From positions 1-13,852 of the forward strand of contig JAGFNK010001171.1 in the NCBI GenBank assembly GCA_025769875.1: a stretch of DNA of 13,852 nucleotides, written 5' to 3'. The position numbers and the translations under genes are program-made. Under the pieces are notes generated by a model. It did no database searches. It saw only the letters and a program-made list of their open reading frames with translations, and was not told the DNA's origin. The stretch is from Russula earlei. Its lineage: Eukaryota > Basidiomycota > Agaricomycetes > Russulales > Russulaceae. Shown in pieces: positions 1-9,253 of the stretch (its first letter is position 1; the number at the start of each line of letters is the position of its first letter).

Positions 1-943
1 TAAAGACCTTGTCTGGAGGATACAGTTGGTCTGTATTGGGTGGGTGTGTGAAGGTCTGGATTTTGTCCAGGCTAGGAAATTGGTATTCGTCGACACCATC
101 TTTGAGATTGGAAACAAGCAAGAGCTTGCCGTCACGGTTGAGAGACGCGTACCCGCTGTTTATATGTAAGAACGAGATTAAAGTGACGGCTGTGGAGACC
201 ATACATCCGACTGGTCAGTCTTTTTGACCACCTCCTTTCCCAGGGCTCGATTGAATAACACACACTGCAACGGTTGAGCAATCGAGGAACCAATGAGAAC
301 GTGCAACTTACCACTCATGTGTGTCTAAGTAAAAGAGGACGACGCTTGCCCCGTTGTCACAAAAGTAAACGGATTTCCCATATCCTTCGGACATGAGTGG
401 CGATGGAAGAATTGGGACAAGCTCGGTCCCTTTGATCTTCCACAGCTGCATAGATTTCTCTGAGATGCATGCTATCCTGTCGTGAATTGCATCGTATGCG
501 ATGCCCTCAACAGCCCCGTTCCCTCCCGATATTCCTACATTGTCACGGTACGACTGAGAGCATGCTGTAGATGAGATCGAAGTGGAACATGAAACTTCCG
601 ATACCTTTCCATTGTCGCTCCAGAAGAGATGGAGATCTCCACTGGCGAACCCGACGACAAAGCGGCTTGCATCTTGACTGGTCCAACATACAGCTGTGGC
701 TGGGCCATTAAAAGGCCGTACGGTTTCGAAAAGCTTCTCCCCCGAAGCAACAGACCATACAACAGTCCTCGAATCGTCGCCTGTTTATTTGTCAGCTGGT
801 TAGGTGAAGTTGAGAAATGAGAGTGTACCAATGCTTATTAACCGACTACATTCTGGGCTGACGGTAAGATGGTTCACCGGCCTGGTATGGCACCGAAGGG
901 TATTCTGAAGCCTGAAGTCGACAATCCCTGAGGCTGGGGTCAT
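1..943 (-). CDS. WD40-repeat protein, 5' part, spliced, runs off left edge
   Basis: I assemble four exons on the minus strand: 943-850, 780-312, 264-205 and 155-1. Introns at 849-781, 311-265 and 204-156 start GTAGTC, GTAAGT and GTATGG and end in CAG. The joined frame is open for 259 residues and continues past base 1. It starts at ATG 943-941 (MTPASGIVDFRLQNTLRCH), followed by a first blade (RPVNHLTVSPE). WD-type strands follow: TVVWSVASGEKLFE, GDLHLFWSDNGKV, ISEKSMQLWKI, and, across introns 2 and 3, THECVCYSIEPWERRW and LLLVSNLKDGVDEYQFPSL. The repeats indicate a beta-propeller scaffold that binds other proteins; the partner cannot be told. Agaricomycetes carry many such short-intron WD40 genes. 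I see no nonsense codon or frameshift, so the visible part looks functional. The exon-intron structure is inferred from splice signals and continuity of the WD40 pattern, not from transcripts. Confidence 0.88.
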
Positions 944-1617
944 TGCTGGCTGATAATCTGTTCTCTACCGTTCTCTACCATCAGCCAGAAAAGACTGTTC
1001 TTATCACCTTCCCCGCGCTGATTATTAAACCATGACCCTACACGGCCTGTTGCTGATGTATATTGTGTCCCCTTCAGGCTGTGTAGTGGGTGGGTATATG
1101 ATATGCCGCTGTTGGGTGTCTGTCCTCTTTTACCTTGACTCAACAATGTTGCCAAGTGTTTGCTTGACTTTATTGATTGGAACAATACATACAATTATGA
1201 GTCGATATGGGATAGGATAGAATGCACCCTTGGAATGAGAACAAAGGTGAATGAATACCGTGAATAAATGCCGTCAAATACTGCTTATTGTCATAGGTGC
1301 AGCTGGCCCATGAGTTCCAACTCCAACCCTGTTGCAGGCTCTGCTTGTTGCAGTTCCGACAACAGTGTAGCATGCATGGGAAGCCCTTACCGGCTTGCTC
1401 GGGTGCAGCGCTTGGTGGATCTCGTATGCACATACACATATGCGTACACAACCATTGTAAATGGTTCACATCATCCCAGTGAGTTTTACCCATTACCCGT
1501 CTCTTTGAGATATGATTGCTAATCACTGTCACTGTTGGCAATCCTGACTATAAAAGGCTTGAAAGTGATAATATCATCTATGGTCATTCAGACCCCCTGT
1601 AAGCGAGCTTATTCCCA
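944..1617. other. Divergent intergenic region
   Basis: This stretch lies between the start of the minus-strand WD40 gene and the plus-strand gene at 1618, so it should hold both promoters. Open frames inside it (for example minus 1541-1170) are short, Cys-rich and overlap each other, and I recognise no domain. A small tandem repeat of GTTCTCTACC occurs twice at about 960-980, just upstream of the WD40 start codon. Apart from the TATA box listed separately I see nothing else that I can support. Confidence 0.6.
1549..1557 (+). promoter_or_regulatory. TATA box for the gene at 1618
   Basis: TATAAAAGG lies 69 bases upstream of the ATG at 1618. A start site about 30 bases downstream would fall near 1580, making the ATG at 1618 the first or second in the transcript. 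This spacing is the main support for that start; the bases just before the ATG (CCCA) are a weak initiation context. Confidence 0.5.
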
Positions 1618-2574
1618 ATGCAAAGCCAAGGTGTTACTATCAACCCTCGCGATGCGTCGACACACCCACTACTATTCTTCCTATCCCGTGTTTGCTCATA
1701 TACTGCCCTTGCACGCCAGACCTTCGACGTCATCTGTCATATATTAAAATTCCCCCTTCATTTTGGCTCACCGACAGGAGCTGTGAAGGCCATCGCTCTC
1801 CTAATTCACTATATACTCATCTTCACCGCTGTATCCCAGTTTGTCCTATCCGGGATGACAGGGATTACGTCACACTTGGCATCACAGGCCCACGCGGTAG
1901 CCCGAAACACTCACTCGATTTCTTTGGCAGTCTGTGCGCTTCCCGTGCCTTTCAGAAGCTTGATTTGCACCAGGATCGGCAATGAGCGAGAATTCTCGTC
2001 AAACCAGAATATAAACCATTTTCCTGCATCCCCATTTCCCATCAATGAGGATGTACATGGCCCTGCGATTGACTTGGCAATTCGTAAGACCGCTAATGCC
2101 ACCTCCGCTGTCCTGGCGCTCGTGCGGGCAAGTAACCTCTCTCTTCGTCACGAAATATCGGACAAGCTTAAAGACTTTCTACAACGCGCATGGGCATGTG
2201 AATTGGCATGCAGCTTTCACCTTGCCCTTGTCAAGACTGTGACTGATGAGTAAGTCCGATCTAATTCAATATACCCATACCTTAACAACGTCTGTCTTAG
2301 GATGTTGCTCGAGAGTGATTATGTCGTTGCCAGGTTGAAAGTCGATCTACATCCGGGCTTCTTGAGCCTTGTGACGTTCAATCGGGCCAGCCAGGCTGAA
2401 CGTGCAATTTTTGAAGCACTCATGATCACCAAGGATGCCACGACAACACATGCACACCGCCTTGTGGTTCATGGCGAGTCAGTTCATCACAGCCTTCACC
2501 TCTTGGAATCCATCGCCCTGGACATATCGAGCCTTTTGGCTACTGAGCTTGCTTCTGTCAAGACTCACTGTTGA
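1618..2574 (+). CDS. Hypothetical two-exon protein, about 301 residues
   Basis: Exon 1 is 1618-2249 and exon 2 is 2301-2574, joined by a 51-nt intron (GTAAGT at 2250, TTAG ending at 2300). Splicing converts the stop just after VTDE into VTDEMLLESDYVVARL and keeps the frame open to TGA 2572-2574. I do not recognise the family. The N-terminal part has a hydrophobic segment at about residues 55-80 (AVKAIALLIHYILIF then TAVSQFVLSGM) that could span a membrane. From about residue 85 the chain is rich in Ala, Ser, Leu and His in helix-like patterns (for example SDKLKDFLQRAW, HLLESIALDISSLLATEL), suggesting a helical bundle or coiled region. No catalytic motif is visible. The intron and helical second half look genuine. 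The first 50 residues are less certain, because another intron or start there cannot be excluded. Confidence 0.55.
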
Positions 2575-2787
2575 ACTATCCAGTTCAAGAGCGAGGGATA
2601 AGCTCGAAGACGAGTCGGTAGACGTCCAAGACGGCGTGGGCAAGGAGTAGAGTCCAGAGTAATAACAAATACCAGAGAGGTATTGTTACTGTGAGAGTAG
2701 AACAATCACGCAGGGAAAAGGCCAGAGTGGTCACAAGGGGACGGTCCTTAAGGAGTATCCCAGGGATGGAGAGTGCCGTAAACAAAT

Positions 2788-2807
2788 GGACAGTCTGAGG
2801 ACTGTCC
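2788..2807. repeat. Short inverted repeat
   Basis: GGACAGT and ACTGTCC flank a six-base loop, giving a perfect 7-bp stem. It lies about 130 bases before the larger palindrome at 2915-2946 and may belong to the same element remnant. Confidence 0.4.
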
Positions 2808-2914
2808 GCTACTTTATTGAGCGCTTATATACTACAAGAGAACTGCTAAATAGGGAACAAGTCATAACCTTGTTATCAAGCACAATGGAGTGATGAGTAA
2901 GAAGTCGGAGGACG

Positions 2915-2946
2915 CTTACTGAGCATGCTCAGTCATGCTCAGTAAG
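2915..2946. repeat. Perfect 13-bp inverted repeat, six-base loop
   Basis: CTTACTGAGCATG at 2915-2927 is exactly repeated in inverse at 2934-2946, separated by CTCAGT. Copies of GAGTAAG sit just outside at 2895-2901, 2952-2958 and 2974-2980, echoing the arm end CAGTAAG. This clustering suggests a repeated binding site or the end of a degraded element rather than a chance palindrome. Confidence 0.6.
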
Positions 2947-3051
2947 CTGCTGAGTAAGAAAGCTTCTCTTGATGAGTAAGAGCTTTCATTGTCCACGTGT
3001 TCACTGCTTTAGTGCACGTGCGAGCACCTGATTCATTTCCTGTTAGTTAGT

Positions 3052-3302
3052 TTAGGGCCGGTCTTTTGAGGACTTGTAGTTTGGTTAGGGAATAGTTGTT
3101 ATCTTATAAGGCCCTTATATAGTTCTATTAGGGTCCTTAGAGTCGACCCTAATACTTCTATTAAGGTCCTTAGTGTTGCCTTATAGTCGTTCTATAGTTA
3201 TTAGGGTTGGTCTAATAACGCATTGTAGGGCCTTTGATACTAGGTTAATGCCTATTGTAGAGCTCCTAGGGTCGTTCCAAAGGGTCCTTAGGAAAGCCCT
3301 AA
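3052..3302. repeat. Cluster of telomere-type hexamers
   Basis: TTAGGG occurs at 3052, 3085, 3128 and 3201, and its complement CCCTAA at 3147 and 3297, six exact hexamers in about 250 bases. Related words such as GGGTCCTTAG and CTATTAAGGTCCTTAG recur between them. The hexamers are dispersed, not in tandem, and on both strands, so this is not a telomere. It could be a degenerate repeat or a cluster of binding sites. Confidence 0.5.
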
Positions 3303-3914
3303 TACTGTCTTTTGTTGCTAGAAGGGTTGCCTTTAAGTGGGGCTTGCTGTATGTCAATTGTGCCGAGAATCGCTCGCGCAACAATGCGCGCGCGATATTG
3401 TGGACACCTCTACTCACCCCTTTTGCTCGTGTGAACAGGGTGACACCATAGAGACCAGGTTTCCTCCTATAAGGAAGGGTCCTTCAAGGGCCCTCTCCGG
3501 AGAATGGTTCATGACAGCTTCTGTAAATCAAGAGAAGGAGGAAATAAAGTGCAGGGTGTCGACTATCTTTGGCATGCAACGTGGTTCCCTTCGTACCCTT
3601 AAAGGTCGACTCACCAACTTGTGCTGTATCAATAATTTTTGGGGTGAGGCAAGAGACTTTTTGTCCCTTGCTATTCACGTGTTCAATGGCGTATGGAGTG
3701 ATCTGGTTGCTGAGTACCAGATGGGGCACAGGGCAGTCCGCTTGCATGTTCCTCCCAAAGAACAGTATGGATATTTTAAAAGGTGGACAGGTAGGCTGGA
3801 AGCTTGGCGAGTCTTCAAGCCAGCTCTGTGTTGAAGGTGCAACCGTCCCTCCCTCCTCACTTAACGATCTCAGTAGGTGATTATTATGTATGAGTGTAGT
3901 TGTGCTTATATGTG

Positions 3915-3923
3915 TATATAAAA
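3915..3923 (+). promoter_or_regulatory. TATA box for the Spt5-like gene
   Basis: TATATAAAA lies 85 bases upstream of the ATG at 4000. The bases after about 3950 are pyrimidine-rich (CTCTCCACCTCTCACTC), a common feature around fungal transcription starts. This supports the short first exon beginning at 4000 rather than the ATG at 4046, which lies inside the first intron. Confidence 0.5.
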
Positions 3924-3999
3924 TGTCGTCGGAAAGTCCCGAAGTGTAAAGCGTTCGCTCTCCACCTCTCACTCTTTGCGCTAAAATACCTGTTGAAGG

Positions 4000-6595
4000 A
4001 TGTCTAAATTCTCAGTGAGTTTCAAGTCTGTTCACAAATTAAATCTTGTGCAAATTCCTCTTGCAGGCCCATGAATTCCTCAATCTCGAAGCAATCCTTT
4101 CGCTTGAGGACAAAGAGGAAGAGTATGAGTCAGAGGGGGAGGTTGACGACTTTGGTAATTCACCTCACAGTTTCTTTGCGGTGGTCGCTACATATCCTAT
4201 AGGTTACCTCATGGATGAACCTGTATCAGATGATGATATGGATAACGCCCCACCGCCACGCTTGCCCAGTGTTGAAGTCCAGGACGTTGAGGATGAAACA
4301 AGGAGGATCACAGGTCTGGATCGGCAGACGCGATTTGCATATACGACCACCAATGACATGACCCTGCCACTTCGAGTACCACGGGAGGATGATCCTCGTA
4401 TGTGGTCTGTCAGGGTGAAGGTCAGTGAGACTGCATTATTCATAGGGGCGGTACTAACAACCAATTGGCAGCTTGGGCGAGAAGCTGATGTTGTGTTCCA
4501 GATATGCCGCCGATGCCTCGTCCCTAATGAGATCCACCCCCCAGCCGTCACGTCGGCTTTCGCTCTGTCTTCCGTGCCAGGACATGTGTTTATTGAGGCC
4601 TTCAATATCACAGATGTTCGTCGTGCGGTGAATGGCTTGGTCACTGTCCACGACAAGCAGCTGATCTTTATCCCACCTACAGAGTGCGTCGGAGTACTCT
4701 CCTCACGTCCCCTATCGTGCTCTCGGATAGAGAAAGGACAATGGGTACGCTGTCTAGCTGGACGGTATCGTGATGACATTGGCTACATCTGTGAATCGAA
4801 CGTCCCAATGAACCAGTGGTATGCTGTCGTGGCTTTCGTCCCCCAAATCCCTCAGCCTGGGGGCAAGCGGAAGAGAGATGGGCATCCGTCTCCACGAGCA
4901 TGGACTGCCAGAGAACTCACCCAACAATACGGTGAGAACAGAGTCAAAGTTCTCGGGCCTGGCCAGTTTGGCTTCAAAGGATGTTTGTACCAGGATGGGC
5001 TCGCATTTGAGCTTCTGCCATGGTCCCTCCTTTGCATTTTGGAGCGTTGCAATTTCGACATCACTCCGTTTGCGTGATCAGATAGGGTTCGAGGCCTTCC
5101 TGCATTCGCTGCAAGTCTCAGACGTTTTGCCCAGGATTCAGTTCAGATAGGTAACAGGATCCTTGTGATATCGGGCGAATATGCTGGTATTATTGGCCGA
5201 ATCAGAGACATTCAAAACAATGTTGCGGACATTGTCACTCAAATTCCCGAACAGGATTCTGGCCTTATAATCAGTATCACCTTACAGGAGCTGGTTCCTT
5301 ATTTTCTCGCAGGCGACTATGTCAAGATCCACTGGTTGGATTGCTTTGGCATGGTCATTACTGTGGATCACAAGGAACACAAAGTGAGTTTTCTGGATAA
5401 GAAAACCAATACAGAGGTGTGCATCTCCATCCCTCCTCTCTGCTTCGCTGATGTCTCGCTCACTGACGCTTGGTCGTATAGATTAATACATCAGCATTTA
5501 GCCTTCAGTTTTACACTGCTTCCCACCATTTTTTCCAACTCAAGCGTGGTCTGTATGTCGAATTTCCTGGGGCAGGTGGGGCCACGTGCAGGGGCCTTGT
5601 AACACAAATCTCTGGTGGCAGAGCAGAGATTATAGACGAGACCAACAGGCAGCGCGTGAGTTTATTGAGATCCATTCTTCCAGCAAATACAGACAGTCTT
5701 CAGGTTCTGATTGACCAAGATGACATAGCAGTTTCGGGCATCCAAACCACGGCTCTGCCCAAGCCCGAGCGCAATGGCGTTTGGGAGGGACGGAGAGTCT
5801 CTATTATCAGAGGTCCCCTAAAGGGGTATCATGGTCTCGTCAAAGCAGATGACGGCAGTAGTGTCGACGTTGAATTGGATGCAAAGCTAATGTCTCATGG
5901 CCCACTATGCCAACAGGTCAAGCTTGATGATATTCAACTCGAGTGAGTTCCTCACGAACCACGATGACCCATTCATTACATCTCCCCTCACAAGCGTTTT
6001 CGATAGACATATGTCGATAGTGTTGTCGAGTCGCTCCAACCTTACGCCTCCTCCAGAAGATCTACCAAGGTCAATCACTCCAGAACCTGTGGAACACGAG
6101 AAGAGTGCATCCTCGCCTTGGAGCCTGCCTCAAGGACCTGGTGAGTTCTTTGGTGAATACTGAATTCTTCATGCTTATTCCAAATGAGTCTGGAAACACT
6201 GGCTCTTTGTGGAAGAAATCCAGGAATGGTTATGTGAGGAATGTATCCCATTTTATGTTCGGGGTGTCCCAACGTCATCTTTACATGCCAAGATAGAGGG
6301 ACTTGGTGCAAAGACAGTTCCAGCTGCAAGGCAAAAGATCGAAGCACAACCGAATGAAGTTGTCGTCTCTGTGATCCAGAGGGGGAGACCCGCCCAGATT
6401 TCCATCAACCCAACCTATCTAATCCCGTGGCCGCCATCCGAAGGCAACAAGGTACTCATTATCGGACACCGCTGGACTGGGCAAGTGGGGAAAGTGATTG
6501 AGTCGAAACATGGGTGCTGCACTGTTGAGCTGGAGGCTTCTGGGGCCGTTTCATACTTTTATGAACAGGATGTTGTAAATTTACTCATGAAATAA
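4000..6595 (+). pseudogene. Spt5-like NGN-KOW protein gene, interrupted by one TGA
   Basis: I assemble eight exons: 4000-4014, 4067-4154, 4203-4420, 4472-5416, 5482-5655, 5704-5942, 5995-6140 and 6189-6595, equal to 744 codons with stop. All seven introns are GT-AG, 48-65 nt long; the one at 4421-4471 carries TACTAAC. Order of parts: acidic N-terminus (LEDKEEEYESEGEVDDF); NGN-like domain at about 101-165 (MWSVRVK, VPGHVFIEAFN); KOW-like units at about 194-215, 333-355, 387-416, 442-474, 506-538 and near the C-terminus (GNKVLIIGHRWTGQVGKV); a basic GKRKR at 238; a Pro/Ser linker near 575-608. This resembles Spt5, the RNA polymerase II elongation factor, but it is shorter, diverged and lacks a CTR-type tail, so I place it among the expanded Spt5-like paralogues of agaricomycetes. 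Codon 309 is TGA (5075-5077), with the frame and KOW homology continuing beyond. Unless read through, only NGN and one KOW are made. Confidence 0.85.
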
Positions 6596-7237
6596 CTTTG
6601 TCTCATTGCTGATATCAATATCTGTATGCGCATATGTGTTGCATACGTACGTGTGAGGGGGGGGGATTGGTTGACCCCACGAGAACGTACGTACCTCCTC
6701 ATGCTGGCACTTTGATCTTCCCTGGAATCACTCTCTTCTCTCTCCCCCACAGTCGCTCGCTCGCATCTTCCCTTCCTCTTCCCTCTCTCTCCATGCATGT
6801 AGATCATACCTATTTCCAGAAAAGGAAGCCACTGCATTTCAATAAGCATATTCTCATGCAAGGCACATGCAGGCAGTACGTAAATTCCACATTCACTTTT
6901 TTGTTGTCTTATCTTTCACTCGGACCAGAACTAAACAGAACCGCTTGTCCTCTGAGGCCGGTCCCACATCGGACTTAACAACGAGACACTACACATCATC
7001 ACACATTGCCGGCAATGTGGTTCGTGCTGCAATTGGGAATTCCACGGCTAACTAGCCCACGTAGCCACGAGCCAATCAGTGGCTCGGCTCACTCAATTCT
7101 ATTTGGCCTCGAATGCATAACTCAGAAAGCGTGGCAGGAACATATGAGCGGGCAGGAGCTCAATATGTAAATCCCACCCCCACCGTTTTTCGTTCACATC
7201 TCCTCGCAGCTCTCCATTTCGAGGTCCCTTCTCAGAC
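6596..7237. other. Intergenic region before the coiled-coil gene
   Basis: No gene is supported. The stretch contains GTACGT-type palindromes at about 6645-6652 and 6687-6695 flanking a run of nine G (6657-6665), and a long pyrimidine-rich tract at about 6720-6795. A perfect 7-bp hairpin (CGAGCCA/TGGCTCG, 7068-7086) contains a CCAAT motif at 7072-7076. The latter part is the likely promoter of the gene at 7238. Frames at plus 6634-6978 and minus 6861-6559 are opposite-strand shadows of low-complexity sequence. Confidence 0.5.
7072..7076 (+). promoter_or_regulatory. CCAAT box inside a hairpin
   Basis: GCCAATCAG matches the fungal HAP-complex core CCAAT and lies about 165 bases before the ATG at 7238, a usual distance. 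It sits within a 7-bp inverted repeat at 7068-7086. No TATA box is obvious between it and the start codon. Confidence 0.35.
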
Positions 7238-7924
7238 ATGTCCGAAGCCAAAGAAATTCTTGTTCACAGATGCGGTGGTTTTATGTCCGCATCATGGTCC
7301 CCGTTTGGCAGAAGCGGCCAAAAGACTTATCATCATAAGCCTTTGACTTGGACTTGGAGATACAATGAAAGGCTGCGCGTCATCACACATCCATCCCACT
7401 GCATTCCTTGCCGGAGGTGGCAGGAGCATCACCTCACAGCTACAATGGATGACGAAGAAAAGTCTGAAGAAGAAAAGTTGCTGGACTCTGCATATCAAGC
7501 CCGTGACCGCGCCGCTTCTTGTCCTTTCCAGGGAAGGATTGATCGTCTCGAACAGGAGCGGGACGACTTCCTCGAAGAGCTCGCGGCACTGCATCAGGAA
7601 CTCAGAAATGCGTGAACGAAGCTGAAGGAGAGCCTCGACGCGCGCAACGAACTACAGCGCACCCTTGTGGATCGTGCCGTTGATCAGCCACGCAAGACTG
7701 TGGGCTGCACTCCCGCCTCCCCATCATGCTCATCCGGACAGCATAAACGCCTGCGCCTCGCGACCATCGCTCATCAAGACTCCTCAACCCCACTATGTCA
7801 TGCAGAGCGGGACGTCATTGCCATTGACTGCAAATCTGAGCAGGATGTACCGTATGTCCCCCCTCCACTCCCACCTATTGCTATGACTCATCGCTGCTCT
7901 GACTCCAGGACTTCACAGGATTGA
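7238..7924 (+). pseudogene. Unknown Cys-containing coiled-coil protein, interrupted by one TGA
   Basis: One frame runs from ATG 7238 to TGA 7922-7924 (228 codons before the stop), broken only by TGA at 7613-7615, codon 126. I do not recognise the family. Residues 1-70 have aromatic and Cys/His positions (HRCGG at 10-14, HCIPCRRW at 54-61) that might bind a metal. Residues 71-80 are acidic (DDEEKSEEEK). Residues about 98-150 form a heptad-like coiled coil (GRIDRLEQERDDFLEELAAL, then after the stop TKLKESLDARNELQRTLVDR). A basic HKRLRL follows and could be a nuclear signal. The coil continues in phase on both sides of the TGA, so a nonsense change is the simplest reading. An alternative is an intron from GTGAAC at 7612 to CAG at 7657, which moves to a different open frame but breaks the coil. 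Near the end 7852-7908 (GTATGT to CCAG, 57 nt, stop-free) may be an intron. Confidence 0.5.
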
Positions 7925-8031
7925 TATATGATATAGCATGTACCATAGCAGGTTGTTCATGACAATGTCAATACGTTCCATGGTTTGATACAGTCCTCAT
8001 AGATTTACTACGATATGACGCTTCAAACTTA

Positions 8032-9252
8032 TTCCTGTTTTCAGCGCACTTGGCAGAGTTTGAATTCCACCCAAATTGGCGCAGAAAACCCTCTCAAACG
8101 TGCGGGGCAAATATCTCCCTCAAAACAGCTTCAATTCACATAAAGCTTATTGTCCCTGAATCGCCTGAATGAGGGCTAGGCAGCCCCATTGTTTTCATGA
8201 GATTTGAGTGAGAATTGGTGGAGCTGGACTCAAGCCACCTCCACATGTGTATTAGATGAATTACAACTCAAAATCAGGGTCTATATCTATTATTTTCTCC
8301 CTCATGTTGTACCCATGGGCTGTCTTGAGGCAGCCCCATAGTGTTTTTGACTCAAGCATTGTGGTGTGCAACGTCATTTCCCTCATATCGTGTGACAGTA
8401 GCACGGTCGTGTGCCGGGAAGGAGCCCCCCCAGGAAGTGCACACCTGAGCTCATGGGGCAGCGAAGTGTGTCCAAGAATGCAGAATGACTTCATAAGACT
8501 GAAGCTCCAAAGAGGAGGAGCACCTAGCGGGAACGCGAGAACACGTTTGTTCATTCGACTGCACTCAGGTTCACACAGATGATAAGGGAACAACAGGGCA
8601 ACTTTATTCAACATGGTAGCAGATACAGGTTAGAACTAAGGCTAAGGGACAGGAAAAGCACAAAAGACAGTCATATGAAAGGAAATCTAGATGTGAGAAG
8701 GGGACCGAAGCTGGACGACGCGAGGTATCGAGTCGTGGTCTCCAGCGGCTGTGGTAATGGCATGTGGCGATTTGTGAAGGATGGCCGAGGCCAGGTGTGG
8801 TGATGAGGGGTGTGGTTGAGTTGCGATGCGAGGAGGGGGAGACGATGCAAAGGAGAGGCTGGAGGGGGGGATAGGAAGAGTGCTGGTGGGTGGTCGCTTG
8901 GGCGCTGATGGCGCTGCCGAATGCGATTGCGGGTGGGACGATTGGAGAACTTGGATGGCAGATGCGAGGTAGAGGAGCGAGGGGGTGTGGAAGTAGAAAG
9001 GGAGAGGGAAGACGGCGGCAGGCTGGGAAATGGACGCATAGGCGGCGTGCAGATCTCTGACTAACAAAATGAGAGTCTAGTAAAAAAGGGGAGAAAAGCA
9101 TTTTGAAATGTACAGTAGCAACACCATCAGATGGCAACGAAGACGGCAGCGTGGTACGGGGCTCTTCGGCTGTGCGTTGGGACTCATCGGTGCATGGTGA
9201 AGGCGGGGGCGTTGAGGGCGAGGGCGTGCAGCGGTTGATGGGGGTGAGGGTG
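8032..9252 (+). repeat. Left 1.2-kb inverted arm
   Basis: It matches the reverse complement of 9989-11211 along its full length, by eye at well over 90 percent. The outer 345 bases (to about 8380) are also shared with the element at 11836. The inner part from about 8680 to 9250 is purine-rich on this strand. Several overlapping open frames on the minus strand arise from that bias. Confidence 0.9.
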
Positions 9253-9253
9253 C

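Larger units (their letters stand above)
2575..3999. other. Gene-poor, repeat-bearing intergenic region
   Basis: I see no convincing gene here. Frames at plus 3337-3834 and minus 3972-3484 overlap on opposite strands, show no domain, and neither shows clear splice-supported extension. The region holds small inverted repeats (2788-2807, 2915-2946), two CACGTG boxes (2994-2999 and 3015-3020), an AT-rich segment dense in TTAGGG/CCCTAA hexamers (3052-3302) and a GC hairpin near 3374-3395 (TCGCGC and GCGCGA arms). It may be debris of an old transposable element, but I could not define ends or a target duplication. The last 100 bases are the promoter of the Spt5-like gene. Confidence 0.5.

Noticed and set aside
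1170..1541. 123-codon minus-strand frame in the divergent intergenic region
   Set aside because: It overlaps two plus-strand frames, no motif is recognised, and it covers the area expected to be promoter sequence.
3052..3302. Telomere or telomere end
   Set aside because: The hexamers are not in tandem and occur on both strands, and genes and elements lie on both sides.
2575..3330. LTR retrotransposon or solo LTR
   Set aside because: The palindromes and AT-rich sequence are suggestive, but I found no paired LTRs, no primer-binding site, no polypurine tract and no target duplication.
3337..3972. 165-codon plus and 162-codon minus frames upstream of the Spt5-like gene
   Set aside because: They overlap on opposite strands, neither has recognisable motifs or supporting introns, and part lies where the Spt5-like promoter should be.
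4046..5077. Uninterrupted 343-codon frame taken as the whole gene
   Set aside because: Its first ATG lies in an intron, and it includes two stop-free introns, one with TACTAAC. The NGN domain reads correctly only after splicing, and KOW homology continues past the TGA.
7612..7657. Intron removing the TGA in the coiled-coil gene
   Set aside because: GTGAAC to CAG is possible and leads to an open frame, but it would remove KLKESLDARNELQ, which continues the coil in phase, so a nonsense change fits better. Kept as an alternative in the feature.
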